From Verrucomicrobiaceae bacterium (GTDB lineage Bacteria > Verrucomicrobiota > Verrucomicrobiia > Verrucomicrobiales > Verrucomicrobiaceae): 64,000 nt of DNA. The stretch covers positions 248,001-312,000 of the forward strand of contig JAIBCL010000004.1 in NCBI GenBank assembly GCA_019694165.1. The letters are read 5' to 3'. How positions within the stretch are numbered: position 1 is the stretch's first letter; every line of letters begins with the position of its first letter. The position numbers were made by a program, and so were the translations under genes. The notes under the pieces were generated by a model. That model did no database searches and was not told the DNA's origin. It saw only the letters and a program-made list of their open reading frames with translations. Below, piece by piece: positions 1 to 8,944 of this stretch.

Positions 1-409
1 GCTCTTCGCGCTCTTTGGGCTGCTGGCGCGGCTGCTGACCCGAGCCCGGACCCTTGCGGCGACGGGGCTGCTCCTCTTGATCGTCAAACGGATTGTCCCC
101 GTCGTCCGGCAGTCCGAAGAAGCGGCGGAAGAAGGGCTCCATGTTCGGCGGAATCTGCGGCATGCCGTCCATGCGGCCCTTCACCTTCCCGGTGGAAGTG
201 ATCGTGACCACGCTGGGCATGATCTTGTCCACCACGCTGGCGTAGCTCATCACCAACTGGCCTCCGGCCGGCAGCGGACTCTCGTCCTTCTTCAATTTCG
301 ACCGGAACTCATCGACGGTGATTTTGGGTTGATCGGCACCGTGCGAGAGGCCGCAGGCGGCGAATCCCGCGAGCAGCACGGCGGTTTTCAGATACGAGGT
401 GGATTTCAT
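1..409 (-). CDS. HtrA/Deg-like serine protease, N-terminal part (cut by window edge)
   Basis: Reading back from the ATG at 409 gives a signal peptide (MKSTSYLKTAVLLAGFAACG), a short linker, then a segment containing SYASVVDKIMPSVVTITST, which is how mature HtrA/DegP/DegQ-type periplasmic proteases begin. It continues with a FFRRFFG segment and a charged Q/R/P-rich linker, again typical of the family before the trypsin-like domain. The catalytic triad and PDZ domains lie beyond position 1 and cannot be seen. The inferred role is periplasmic protein quality control. The next gene, on the same strand, starts 876 bp away, so the two need not be co-transcribed. Confidence 0.8.
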   Translation of the reverse strand, partial: MKSTSYLKTAVLLAGFAACGLSHGADQPKITVDEFRSKLKKDESPLPAGGQLVMSYASVVDKIMPSVVTITSTGKVKGRMDGMPQIPPNMEPFFRRFFGLPDDGDNPFDDQEEQPRRRKGPGSGQQPRQQPKEREE

Positions 410-625
410 GGTGTCAGTAGGACTGGGGTTTGGTCTTGGCTTGCAGCCGGAGAGTAAACGCCGCCGGCTCAGTGGTCAGTATGTCGGAATGCGCGAAGGA
501 GAAAAATCGCGACACAGGCAAATCTACGCCGCCCGACCGTCCGATGCTGCAATCATTCGGGCTGGCTGACTTCTTGGGCCGAGGCGATCCTGTCCGCCTC
601 GTCGATCCCGCCCCGAGAAGCCGCT

Positions 626-1285
626 TTACCCAAGCAGAACTCGCAATGCACCGGTGTTCGCGCTCGACTCAAAAAAAGCTTCGAGCGGCACGCTGAAGCC
701 GTCCACCGCGACGCTTGCCAGGGTGCCGCTGCCGGACTTCATCCGCAGGCGGTACTTTCCGTCCTCGAGAATGTATTGCTCCAGCACGCCGATCTCTGCA
801 TCCACAATCCAATATTCAGACACCCCATGCGCCTCATAGTCTTGAAACTTCACGCCGCGATCCCGCTCCTCCGTGCTTTCTGACAGCACCTCCACAACCA
901 GGTCGGGGATTGGAAACTTCATTGTGTCGTGCTTCAATCCGGCTGTCTTGGCCTCGCTGAAAAACACGACGTCCGGCTCGTAGTCGTTGCGCGGGAAGAC
1001 CACGAGGCACTTCTCGATCTTCACTTCGCCGAGCTGTTTCGCCCGCACATACGAGCCGAGCAGGGTCGCCACGTTGTAGGTCACGTCAAGATGCACGTTC
1101 CTCGCCGACGAATGCAGCACCACCTCTCCGTCAACAAACTCCGCCTTCATCTCCGGCGTGATCTCTTCATAAAACTTCTGCCGCCTCTGCCGCTCAGCCG
1201 TGAGAATGGCGGACAATTCGTCCACCAGTTCCGGCAGAAAAGGAGACGACTTGATCGGCGCGATGAGTGCTTCCGTGAAGTGCAT
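626..1285 (-). CDS. Uma2 family (DUF820) restriction-endonuclease-like protein
   Basis: About 219 residues from the ATG at 1285; an in-frame ATG at 1321 is possible but its extension looks unlike the family. The order of motifs is that of Uma2 proteins, which have the PD-(D/E)XK nuclease fold: EFVDGEVV near the N-terminus, YEPDVVFFSE (catalytic Asp), PDLVVEVLSEST (catalytic Glu) and KFQDYEAHGVSEYWIVD near the C-terminus. The biological role of Uma2 proteins is poorly known; they are often present in many copies in cyanobacteria and PVC bacteria. It lies just downstream of recQ on the same strand. The family call is confident, the function is not. Confidence 0.8.
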   Translation of the reverse strand: MHFTEALIAPIKSSPFLPELVDELSAILTAERQRRQKFYEEITPEMKAEFVDGEVVLHSSARNVHLDVTYNVATLLGSYVRAKQLGEVKIEKCLVVFPRNDYEPDVVFFSEAKTAGLKHDTMKFPIPDLVVEVLSESTEERDRGVKFQDYEAHGVSEYWIVDAEIGVLEQYILEDGKYRLRMKSGSGTLASVAVDGFSVPLEAFFESSANTGALRVLLG

Positions 1286-1339
1286 GGCACGGATCATGAT
1301 CGCAACGTCACAACGTGACAAGCAACCGCTGCCTCCCGC

Positions 1340-3523
1340 TCACCGCCGCGCGCCCTCGTGCTGTTTCACCGCCGCGATGAAATCCGGCAGATACTCGTCC
1401 GCCTTCGCAGCACCCACGCCGCGGATCTTCATGCCGGCCTCGATTGTCTTCGGCTTCAGGCGCGTGAAAAACTCGAGCGTCTGGTTGTTGAAGATGCGAT
1501 ACGCCGGGACGCCTTCGGCCTGCGCCATCGCATTGCGGAGGCGCTTCAGTTTCTCGAAGAGCGCGTCGTCGAAGCCGAGTTCGCGCGCCGCGACATCGTC
1601 ATTGGATCGAGGCGAGGCGGCGGCGGGCTTTGCTTTGGTCTGCGACGGCCATCTCATGCGGATGGTGCCGCCGCTTTTCATGAACTCGGCACCCTTCGCG
1701 GTGAGCGTGACTTTTGGATACTCGCCGCCGCTGCTCTCGATGAGGCCCTGCTTCTCGAACTCGATGAACATGGGATGCAGCGCCTGCGTGCCGAGCCGCT
1801 TGAGCATGCCGTAGGTCGTGAGCTGATCGAGTCCGGCATCGACGATCTCCTTCGACCGGCTGCCCACGAGCATCTGGATGATGCGGCCTTTGCCCCACCT
1901 GCCTTCCCATGCGTTGCCGCGTCGCACGGACATGCGCGCAACGCCGCTGAGCGCCTGCCGCACGATGGTGATCTCGTCAGCCGTGCCCTCGCGTGGCGGT
2001 TCGGTTCCATTGCGCGTGCAGACATCGCACGAGCCACACGGTGCGCTCTCCGTCTCGCCGAAATACGCGAGGATTTGCTGCTGCCGGCAGCGCTGCTCGT
2101 CGTAGCAGAGGTCGATGATCGCCTTCAGCTTGGCGCGGTCGCGGCGCTCCTTTTCCGCCAGCGCTTTCACATCGAGCTTCAGATCGCGCGTCAGCACATT
2201 CGGCTGGAGGAGCCGCGTGCCACGGATGCGCTTGCCGGGAATGTCGTAGCGCTCGATGTAGCCGGCACGCGCGAGATGACTGAGCGCCGAGCCGACGGAC
2301 ATGCTGTTCTTCACTCCGGCGTATTCGGCGATGTCGTCGATCTTCGCTTCGACTTCGTTCTGATTGTTCGCCCAGTTCAGCAGGGCCTGATAGACCTCGC
2401 GGATCGTCTCCACGCCGGGATTGTTGCCCTCGATGAAAAACTCCTGCGTCTTGGTGTCGGCGAAGTTGAAGAAAAGCTCGCAATAGCTCGGCTCGCCATC
2501 TCGTCCCGCGCGGCCGGCCTCCTGATAATAGGCCTCCACGCTGCCCGGCACGTCGAAGTGGACGACAAAGCGCACGTCGGGCCTGTCGATGCCCATGCCG
2601 AAGGCGTTCGTGGCGACGGCGATGTCGTTTTTGCGCGAGATGAATCTGTTCTGCCGGTCATCGCGCTCCTTGTCATCGAGTCCGCCGTGATACTCGATGA
2701 CTTTCGTCCGCCACTCGCTTAGCACCTCGCCGACTTCCTCGACTCGCTTGCGCGTCGAGCAATACACGATGCCCGTCTTCCACTGCTCGACGATCTTCTT
2801 CAGCAGCTCGTATTTGTCGTCGCCCTTCTTCGTGTGTGTGACATTGAGGCTGAGATTCGGACGCTCGAAGCCGCGGATGGTGACGAATGGATCGCGCAGC
2901 GCGAGCACGCGGCGGATGTCATCCCGCACTTCCGGCGTGGCCGTGGCGGTAAGCGCGATGACCTGTGGCCGGCCCAGATGTTCCAGCGCCTCGCCGAGCC
3001 GGAAATAGTCCGGCCTGAAATCGTGCCCCCACTGCGAGAGACAGTGTGCTTCATCGACGGCAAAGAGCGCGATCTCCACCTGCCGCATCGTGTTCGTGAA
3101 CATCCGGCTGCGAAACCGCTCCGGCGCGACATACACGAGCTTGAACTCACCGCGCCTCAGCGCGTCGATGCGCTCGGTCTGCTCCGCGAGCGTGAGGGTG
3201 CTGTTGATCAACGTGGCCGGAATGCCGCGCCGCTCCAGTGCATCCACCTGATCCTTCATCAGCGCGATGAGAGGGCTGACCACGACCGTCACGCCCTCCA
3301 TCACCATCGCGGGAAGCTGGTAGCACAGCGATTTGCCACCGCCCGTCGGCATGATCACCAGCGAGTCGCGCCCGCCGAGAATCTGCGCCATCACCTCCTC
3401 CTGCCCGTCGAGGAATTCGCGGAAGCCAAAATACTTCCGCAACGCCTCTCGGGCGTCGTGGATCGGAGTGGTTGCAGCGTTGGATGTTTGGTCGTCGTCC
3501 GGCATGAAGCGTCGCGGCGACAT
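1340..3523 (-). CDS. recQ: ATP-dependent DNA helicase RecQ
   Basis: 727 residues, a usual length for bacterial RecQ. Residues 58-66 hold the Walker A motif (MPTGGGKSL) and 157-160 the DEAH box within [19 protein letters not shown]. The second RecA domain carries the [10 protein letters not shown] motif. Around residues 470-510 there are four Cys residues (CYDEQRC ... CGSCDVC) that bind zinc in the RQC region. The last ~80 residues resemble an HRDC domain. RecQ unwinds DNA 3'-5' during recombination and replication-fork repair. Residue 7 (MPDD) is an alternative start. The long plus-strand ORF opposite it is a composition shadow. Confidence 0.97.
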   Translation of the reverse strand: MSPRRFMPDDDQTSNAATTPIHDAREALRKYFGFREFLDGQEEVMAQILGGRDSLVIMPTGGGKSLCYQLPAMVMEGVTVVVSPLIALMKDQVDALERRGIPATLINSTLTLAEQTERIDALRRGEFKLVYVAPERFRSRMFTNTMRQVEIALFAVDEAHCLSQWGHDFRPDYFRLGEALEHLGRPQVIALTATATPEVRDDIRRVLALRDPFVTIRGFERPNLSLNVTHTKKGDDKYELLKKIVEQWKTGIVYCSTRKRVEEVGEVLSEWRTKVIEYHGGLDDKERDDRQNRFISRKNDIAVATNAFGMGIDRPDVRFVVHFDVPGSVEAYYQEAGRAGRDGEPSYCELFFNFADTKTQEFFIEGNNPGVETIREVYQALLNWANNQNEVEAKIDDIAEYAGVKNSMSVGSALSHLARAGYIERYDIPGKRIRGTRLLQPNVLTRDLKLDVKALAEKERRDRAKLKAIIDLCYDEQRCRQQQILAYFGETESAPCGSCDVCTRNGTEPPREGTADEITIVRQALSGVARMSVRRGNAWEGRWGKGRIIQMLVGSRSKEIVDAGLDQLTTYGMLKRLGTQALHPMFIEFEKQGLIESSGGEYPKVTLTAKGAEFMKSGGTIRMRWPSQTKAKPAAASPRSNDDVAARELGFDDALFEKLKRLRNAMAQAEGVPAYRIFNNQTLEFFTRLKPKTIEAGMKIRGVGAAKADEYLPDFIAAVKQHEGARR

Positions 3524-3563
3524 ACTTGCGTGGTGCGGCGAAAAGAAAAGCCGCGAACCGGGA

Positions 3564-4307
3564 TCAGCGGAACAACTTCGCCACGTCTTCCTCGTCCTGA
3601 CCCGGCGCCAGCGTCATTTGCGGGGTGACCTTGATGCCCATGCGGCGGTAGTAGTCGAGCATCTTCTCCGTGGCCACGCGGCTGGCTTCGAGCACCATGC
3701 GGATGCTCTCGGATTCTTCAGCGGGCGCGGTTTCCATGAGTCGTGCTGACATGAGAAGCGAGTCGAGTTGTTCGATTGAGTGGGTGTCGCTGTGCGCGAT
3801 TCGGAGCGCGGGCGACTCGGCATCGTCCTACACGCCCCATTAGTCGGCAAGCGGCAGACAGTCCTCGATGAAATGCTTCCTGCTGCGTGCAAAGCGGCGC
3901 TCCACGTCGTCGGCGGGCACATGATGGCCGCCGAGTTTCACGCGCAGCGCCACGCGCCGCACGGCCTGAGCGGCCGAGTCGATCACGATGTAATGCAGCA
4001 CGAAGCGACAACCGAGCGCCTTCGCAGCGCGCAGCATGGCGACGTGGGTCTTCCCGCTGAGCGTGGACTCGACGGCAAAGCTCGCCTTCGCATCGAGCAA
4101 GGCGCGCGCCTCCTCGATGAGCAGCCGCCCCGCCTTGAACGCGGCGAGCGAGGGGTCGAGCGGCGAGAGGCCGCGTGCGATCTCATCCGCGTTCAGGAAG
4201 CGCATCAGTCCCATGCGAGGCAGCAGCTCGCGCGCCAGCGTGGTCTTCCCCGCGCCATTGCAGCCGCCGATGATGCAGAGCGTGGGTCGTTGAGAGGTCG
4301 CGCTCAT
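3564..4307 (-). pseudogene. Zeta-toxin-like P-loop kinase interrupted by two in-frame stop codons
   Basis: The first 155 codons (4307 to 3843) encode a complete zeta-type kinase core: Walker A in GGCNGAGKTTLA, NADEI, the ESTLSGKT segment, and the RRVALRVKLGGHHVP arginine/loop region. TAA follows at 3840-3842, immediately after LPLAD, then a second stop, TAG, at 3828-3830. The same frame stays open to 3564 with sensible coding content (DDAESPALRIAH ... ending DVAKLFR). In the family this point reads LADxWxVYD, so both stops fall inside a conserved motif. The likeliest reading is an ancestral gene of ~248 codons, now truncated or dead. The core might still make a 155-residue protein. Its start overlaps the end of psd by ATGA (4304-4307). 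Confidence 0.75.
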
Positions 4308-5212
4308 GCATTCACAAATGCCGCCGCTTCGCCCATCTTCGCATACACCTCACGACCCGCCGCGCTGTGCTCCAGCAAATCATCCGCGAAACGTACGCGA
4401 CCCGGCTCAAAGATCGTGACGAGCGACGAGCCGCCGAAGCGGAAGCAGCCCTTCTCATCGCCTTTGCACACCGGCTTGCCGGGATCATAAGTTTGCACGA
4501 CCGAGCCGACGCACGTCGCGCCGATCTCGAGCAGCAGCACATCACCGATGTTCGGGGTCTTGAGCACGGTGAGGCAGCGTTTGTTTTCCCACAGAATCGT
4601 TGGCCGCTTCTTCAGTGCGATCGGATTGACTGAGAAAAGAGGACCGTTGATGAGCCGCGCCTCGCCCGGTGCACCGTCGCAAGGAAAGTGAAAACGGTGA
4701 TAATCCAGCGGGCACAGCCGCGAGATGAGCACGCTGCCTTTGGCGAAACGCGCCGCCAGCTCCGCGTCACCCAGGAGCACCGCCACGTCGAAGCGCACGC
4801 CTTTGACGAAGAAGTCTCCGCCCACCGTCGCATCCGCGATGGCGAGATGCCTGCCATCGGCAGGGAGCACGACGACATTCTCGCGCGCGTCGATCGGGCG
4901 CGCGCCGGGCTTCAGCTTGCGGGCGAAGAAATCGTTGAAGCTCGCGAACTCGCCCGGCGACTCGTCGAATTCCGACCAGTCCACGCCGTAGCGCTCGATG
5001 AAGCACGGCACGCGCGACCTGCTGACCGGCCGGTCCATCCGCCAGCCGTACCAGCGGGAGAAAAGCGCGCGCTTCACCAGTGCGTGCAGCGGCAGCGCGC
5101 CGAGCGGATTCTCGTAAACGAAGCGCAGGAAGCCCTCGCCATACACCGCCTCGGCCTCGATGCGGCCGGTGTGGCGGTTGAAGTAGGTGATGGACGGTTT
5201 TGCCGCACTCAT
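4304..5212 (-). CDS. psd: Phosphatidylserine decarboxylase proenzyme
   Basis: 302 residues matching the PSD family, which makes phosphatidylethanolamine by decarboxylating phosphatidylserine. The C-terminal third has FGGSSLVTIFEPGRV, the autocleavage site where the Ser after Gly-Gly becomes the pyruvoyl group (the LGST equivalent). Other family landmarks are LKPGARPID, PADGRHL and CPLDYHRFHFPCDG with the conserved His. An EIGATCVGSVVQTY segment precedes the cleavage site. It overlaps the zeta-like gene at 4304-4307, so the two are probably on one transcript. It acts at the inner membrane. Confidence 0.95.
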   Translation of the reverse strand: MSAAKPSITYFNRHTGRIEAEAVYGEGFLRFVYENPLGALPLHALVKRALFSRWYGWRMDRPVSRSRVPCFIERYGVDWSEFDESPGEFASFNDFFARKLKPGARPIDARENVVVLPADGRHLAIADATVGGDFFVKGVRFDVAVLLGDAELAARFAKGSVLISRLCPLDYHRFHFPCDGAPGEARLINGPLFSVNPIALKKRPTILWENKRCLTVLKTPNIGDVLLLEIGATCVGSVVQTYDPGKPVCKGDEKGCFRFGGSSLVTIFEPGRVRFADDLLEHSAAGREVYAKMGEAAAFVNA

Positions 5213-5363
5213 GCGTGGCGGCCAAGGTGTCCAGATTCACGGATGCGGCAAGCCGGTGAACCGGCGGCGCCCGCCCGGTGAGGGATGCATGACAGGATCG
5301 GCGCAATAAGAAGTTGAAGAATTCCAGCTCCCGCACGTAACTACGGCCCTCTCATCTCAACTC

Positions 5364-5792
5364 ATGAAAACAAGCATCACCCGCTCACTCATCGCTTCGC
5401 TGTGCTGCACGCTCGTCGCCTGCACGAATCCGTATCTGGCCCAGATGGACGCGCTCGACGCCGACTACCGTGCTGGAAGAATCTCACAAGCAGAGTACAA
5501 CCGCCAGTCGGAGTCTCTGAGGAACCGCAGTGACGCCTGGGCTGCGCAGAATTCCGCGAACGCGGCCCTCGGTGCCGCGGCCATTGGTGCGGCAGGAACC
5601 ATCGGCGGTGCGCTCATCGAGGCGGATGCCACCCGGCACGCGGCCCACACGATCGCTGACAGCAACAAGCGTGGTGGCGGCGGTGGTGGTGCCAAGAAGG
5701 GCGGCGGTGGTGGCGGCGGTGGCGGCACCAAGAAGAAGAAGCCCAGCGGTGGTGGCGGTGGCCCTCCTGGCGGCGGCCCGCCCCCGCGCTGA
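5364..5792 (+). CDS. Small lipoprotein with glycine/lysine-rich tail
   Basis: 142 residues from the ATG at 5364. An N-terminal signal ending LVACTN is a lipobox (Cys near residue 20), so the protein is predicted to be lipidated. Residues 30-60 are charged and probably helical. An Ala/Gly segment (AALGAAAIGAAGTIGGALIEA) resembles a glycine-zipper membrane helix. The last ~45 residues are low complexity: runs of Gly broken by Lys, then Pro/Gly. No enzymatic family is recognised. It is transcribed divergently from psd with 151 bp between them. Confidence 0.7.
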   Translation: MKTSITRSLIASLCCTLVACTNPYLAQMDALDADYRAGRISQAEYNRQSESLRNRSDAWAAQNSANAALGAAAIGAAGTIGGALIEADATRHAAHTIADSNKRGGGGGGAKKGGGGGGGGGTKKKKPSGGGGGPPGGGPPPR

Positions 5793-5817
5793 TCCACCGG
5801 AGTGGCGTGCTCCTTTT

Positions 5818-6174
5818 TCAGCGCAGCCACGCAAAGATCAGCAGCAACCCGCTGACGATCATCAGCAAAACGACAATCCCGTTTCGCCCGCGCCATACAA
5901 AGCGCGGGCGAAATGTTTTGTGGTGCAACCGTTCCGCTGCTTCCAAACCGTCGTCCGAAGGCAGATCGTCCTCGTCGCGACTGTGATTCGCCACCAGGCG
6001 ACGGAGTTCATGCTCAAAATCCTCCTTCGCCCGCCAGAACTCGCCCATCGACCGGCGAAGCGAGCGGCCGAAAGCAGGCAGATTCTTTGCGCCGAACACG
6101 ACCAGGATGAGAATGGCGACGATCACCATTCCAGGCGTCCCATGCGCGGCGTGGCTTGCCAGCTTCTCGCTCAT
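5818..6174 (-). CDS. TatA/TatE-like translocase component with extra C-terminal membrane helix
   Basis: 118 residues from the ATG at 6174, chosen because it overlaps the stop of the upstream gene as ATGA. The N-terminal hydrophobic helix followed by FGAKNLPAFGRSLRRSM and an amphipathic charged helix (FWRAKEDFEHEL) is the TatA architecture. TatA forms the conduit of the twin-arginine export system. Unusually, the last ~22 residues (GIVVLLMIVSGLLLIFAWLR) look like a second transmembrane helix, which ordinary TatA lacks. It is coupled to another TatA-like small ORF. A Tat substrate (DUF1501 protein) lies at 57809. TatC is not in the window. Confidence 0.7.
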   Translation of the reverse strand: MSEKLASHAAHGTPGMVIVAILILVVFGAKNLPAFGRSLRRSMGEFWRAKEDFEHELRRLVANHSRDEDDLPSDDGLEAAERLHHKTFRPRFVWRGRNGIVVLLMIVSGLLLIFAWLR

Positions 6175-6404
6175 CGTGACCGCGTGTTCGGTTTGGATGA
6201 ATCGCCGGAATCGCGGCATTCACTCCGCCTCGTGAGCGGTTTCTTGCCCTTTGGCAGATCACCGACGGGCCTCGCCACGGGCGGCGGGCATCCGCATAGT
6301 CGCTGCTTCTTCGCTGTGACGAATGTCAGCACGAGAATCGCAGTGATCACCAGCTCGGGCAGGCCGAACGAATCCGCATGGAACGCCATCAAGGACACGA
6401 CCAT
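6171..6404 (-). CDS. Short TatA-like N-terminal helix protein
   Basis: 77 residues; an internal ATG at 6389 would also serve. The start (DSFGLPELVITAILVLTFVTAKKQRL) follows the TatA pattern of short periplasmic segment, Glu, hydrophobic helix and basic hinge. The usual FG hinge is changed and the amphipathic helix is replaced by a Pro/Cys/Arg-rich tail. It could be a degenerate TatA, a regulatory partner of the next gene, or a decayed copy. The ATGA overlap with the following TatA-like gene supports real translation. Confidence 0.5.
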   Translation of the reverse strand: MVVSLMAFHADSFGLPELVITAILVLTFVTAKKQRLCGCPPPVARPVGDLPKGKKPLTRRSECRDSGDSSKPNTRSR

Positions 6405-6440
6405 CCAACGTCCTGTGCACCGGAAAACTTGGCATCCCTC

Positions 6441-6860
6441 TCACTCCCCGACCACCGACACCACGATGCTCCGCTGGTGTGGCGCGCGGCGGTGCTCGAA
6501 AAGGAAGATGCCCTGCCAGGTGCCGAGTGCGAGGCGGCCATCCACCACCGGGATCACCTCCGAGGTGCGGGTCAGAACCATGCGCAGGTGGCTGGGCATG
6601 TCGTCCGCCCCTTCGAGGGTGTGGATGAAGTACGATGCGTCTTCGGGCACGAGGCGGTCGAAGAAGGAGTGAAGGTCTGTGCGCGCCGAAGGATCGGCGT
6701 TTTCAAAGATCACGAGGCTGCAGCTCGTGTGCTGCACGAAGACGGTGGCCGTGCCCGTCTTGATGCCGCTCGCACGCACAATGCGCTCGCAGGCATCGGT
6801 GATTTCGCACGTCCCTTTGCCGCAGGTGGCGATCGTGAAGCTGTCGGCGTGGGCGGGCAT
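6441..6860 (-). CDS. YjbQ family protein (UPF0047)
   Basis: 139 residues, the normal length for YjbQ/UPF0047. Family signatures visible are GTATVFVQHTSCSLVIFEN near residues 37-55, the DLHSFFDRLVP segment, the conserved HTLEGADDMPSHL stretch with its metal-binding His, and LGTWQGIFLFEHRRAP near the end. Some members have thiamine-phosphate-synthase-like activity in vitro, but the physiological role is uncertain. It is followed on the same strand by the TatA-like pair. Confidence 0.9.
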   Translation of the reverse strand: MPAHADSFTIATCGKGTCEITDACERIVRASGIKTGTATVFVQHTSCSLVIFENADPSARTDLHSFFDRLVPEDASYFIHTLEGADDMPSHLRMVLTRTSEVIPVVDGRLALGTWQGIFLFEHRRAPHQRSIVVSVVGE

Positions 6861-6877
6861 GAGACAGAAGCAAGAGG

Positions 6878-7309
6878 TCAGGGCCGCGGAGGTCGGCGGT
6901 TCTTGTTCGGGGCTGTTTGGCTGGCGCGGCCGCTCCCTTTGGGTCGCTTCAGTCCTTTGGGTCGCTTCCGGGCTGCGCGCTGAGCGGCGGCCCAGCCGCG
7001 CGCGGCCCAGGGTTTCATGCGCGCCGGCGAGTTGAATGCGTCCTCCGGCGGCATGTAATAAGACATGACCATCTCCCGGCCGTCGGGATATGTGTAGCGG
7101 AAAGGCTCAAGACCGAGATCCTCAAACTCGCGCCGCGTCCCGTCGTCCACCTTCAGGAAAAACCTGTCGAAGGCCACGAGTCCGAACATGAGACCGTCCT
7201 TGTAGATGCCGAAGCCGCCAAACATCCGCCGTGCGCTCACGCCTCCGAGCGGCGCCAGCAGGTCGAGCAGCGATTCGATGGTCTCAGGCAGAGGTTTGGG
7301 CATCCGCAC
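6878..7309 (-). CDS. TfoX N-terminal-domain protein
   Basis: 143 residues. Residues 1-100 match the TfoX/Sxy N-terminal domain: a leading helix, then VSARRMFGGFGIYKDGLMFG, the hallmark motif, and a FRYTYPDGREMVMSYYMPPED strand segment. In gamma-proteobacteria the full TfoX/Sxy protein controls competence, but single-domain proteins like this are widespread and of unknown function. The last 40 residues are an Arg/Lys/Pro-rich basic tail that could bind nucleic acid. It lies 17 bp upstream of yjbQ, probably on the same transcript. Confidence 0.85.
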   Translation of the reverse strand: MRMPKPLPETIESLLDLLAPLGGVSARRMFGGFGIYKDGLMFGLVAFDRFFLKVDDGTRREFEDLGLEPFRYTYPDGREMVMSYYMPPEDAFNSPARMKPWAARGWAAAQRAARKRPKGLKRPKGSGRASQTAPNKNRRPPRP

Positions 7310-7758
7310 TCGCTGCCATAGCCAGGCCGGAATTGCCAGAACCGTTTTGCCACAATGCGCGCCGAGCCACCGGTCTGCCCGTGCCGCTCATCGGAATGGA
7401 AAAGGCCGGAGCGCGGGCGTGTCCCGAAGGCAGTTTTGTTTCGACAGTCCGTTTGGAGAGACGCTATGATGGCGCTTGCCATGCCCACCGTCACCAATCA
7501 CCAAACCAACGCGCATGTGCTGAATCGCGGCGATGACTCCGGCAGGCCGGGACCGGTCATCGCAGTGCAAAACGGTGTCGCATCCGGCGACGTGACCATG
7601 CGGCAGAAGATGCGTTTGATCTGTCGCGGCGGCCCTTGGCTCTTCAGCGGATGCCAGCCTTTGGGATGAGACGCTTTTCGACAATTCCAGCCAGATGCTC
7701 GAGACTGACATCCGCCACATCGCTCCGCGACGGAGCCCACCCCCACACGCATGACGCC
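7310..7758 (+). other. 449-bp region between TfoX-domain gene and PPK2 gene; possible small ORF
   Basis: No recognised gene. The best candidate is a 67-codon plus-strand ORF at 7466-7669, preceded by a GGAG six bases before its tandem ATGATG. Its product (MMALAMPTVTNHQ ... ending CQPLG) resembles nothing I recognise. Overlapping minus-strand ORFs look like noise. The promoters of the two divergent flanking genes should lie here. Confidence 0.3.
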
Positions 7759-8664
7759 ATGAAACTGAAGGAGATCATCAAAGCGGCCCACAAGTTTTCA
7801 AAACCGTTTCGCATCACCGACGGCGACAAGTTCCGGCTCAAGGACATCGATCCCGGTGACACGCTGGAATACGGATCGGAAGACAAGCCGCGCGCAGAGC
7901 AGGCGCTGCAAACCGGCATCGAGGCACTGGCCGAACTGCAGGACATGCTCTATGCGCAGGACAAGTGGGCCGTTCTGCTGATTTTCCAGGCGATGGACGC
8001 CGCGGGAAAAGACGGTGCCATCAAGCATGTGATGAGCGGCGTGAATCCGCAGGGCTGCCAGGTGTATTCGTTCAAGGCGCCGACGAGCGAGGATCTCGAC
8101 CATGATTTTCTCTGGCGCTGCATGAAATGCCTGCCCGAGCGCGGACGCATCGGCATCTTCAACCGCAGCTACTACGAAGAGACACTCGTCGTGCGCGTGC
8201 ATGAGGAGTTGCTGGAGAAGCAGAAGCTTCCGCCGAAGCTCGTGACAAAGGACATCTGGAAGGAGCGCTTTCACGACATCCGCGCCTTTGAGCGCTACCT
8301 GAGCCGCAACGGCGTGCTAATCCGCAAGTTCTTCCTCCACGTCTCCAAAGGCGAGCAGAAGAAGCGCTTTATGGAGCGCATCGACAACCCGGAGAAGAAC
8401 TGGAAATTCTCGTCCGCCGACTGCCGTGAACGCGGCTTCTGGAACGAGTATCAGGACGCCTACGAAGACATGATCCGCCAGACCTCGACGGACGCGGCGC
8501 CGTGGTATGTGGTGCCGGCGGACAACAAATGGTTCACCCGCCTCGTCGTCGCCGGAGCGGTGATCGACGGCCTCGCCTCGCTCGACCTTCACTACCCAAA
8601 AGTCGGAGCTGCGGAGCTGAAGCTGCTCGCCGAGGCGAAGAAGACGCTGAACGGCGGCAAGTAG
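7759..8664 (+). CDS. PPK2 family polyphosphate kinase/phosphotransferase
   Basis: 301 residues from the ATG at 7759 (MKLKEIIKAAHKFSKPFRI). The upstream 41 codons of open frame are unlike the family. Walker A reads FQAMDAAGKDGAIKHVMSG, exactly the PPK2 form. The basic Walker B/lid region includes GRIGIFNRSYYEETLVVRVH and further on IRKFFLHVSKGEQKKRF. WKFSSADCRERGFWNEYQDAYEDMI and APWYVVPADNKWFTR are also typical. PPK2 enzymes move phosphate between polyphosphate and nucleotides; which nucleotide class this one uses cannot be told by eye. It is monocistronic by its position. Confidence 0.93.
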   Translation: MKLKEIIKAAHKFSKPFRITDGDKFRLKDIDPGDTLEYGSEDKPRAEQALQTGIEALAELQDMLYAQDKWAVLLIFQAMDAAGKDGAIKHVMSGVNPQGCQVYSFKAPTSEDLDHDFLWRCMKCLPERGRIGIFNRSYYEETLVVRVHEELLEKQKLPPKLVTKDIWKERFHDIRAFERYLSRNGVLIRKFFLHVSKGEQKKRFMERIDNPEKNWKFSSADCRERGFWNEYQDAYEDMIRQTSTDAAPWYVVPADNKWFTRLVVAGAVIDGLASLDLHYPKVGAAELKLLAEAKKTLNGGK

Positions 8665-8944
8665 CCCCGTTCAGTTGCCTTCCGCGTGCATACTTCAGAT
8701 TCGCTGGTTCCGAATTGTTCGGATGTGTTCCCGCCCGGCTTCGAAGTTCTTCGGCTGCTTTTCGTCCAGCTTCCGATTGGCGGGCTGCTTGTTCGAGGTC
8801 GCTTCGCTTGGTCTTCATACGGTCAGACGACTGCTGGACGGCCCGCCGGCACCCGCCGCGCGGTGGTGACCATATCGCAATCTCCGGATCAAAACGTTGC
8901 GCCTGCCCGCCGGGCGTCGGTCGCGGCCGAGTCGCGCATCCGCA

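Noticed and set aside
430-696. 88-codon plus-strand ORF between the protease fragment and the Uma2 gene
   Set aside because: It overlaps the end of the Uma2 gene on the other strand and looks random.
7388-7720. 110-codon minus-strand ORF in the TfoX-PPK2 gap
   Set aside because: No family features, no coupling to neighbours, and its composition does not resemble the confident genes.
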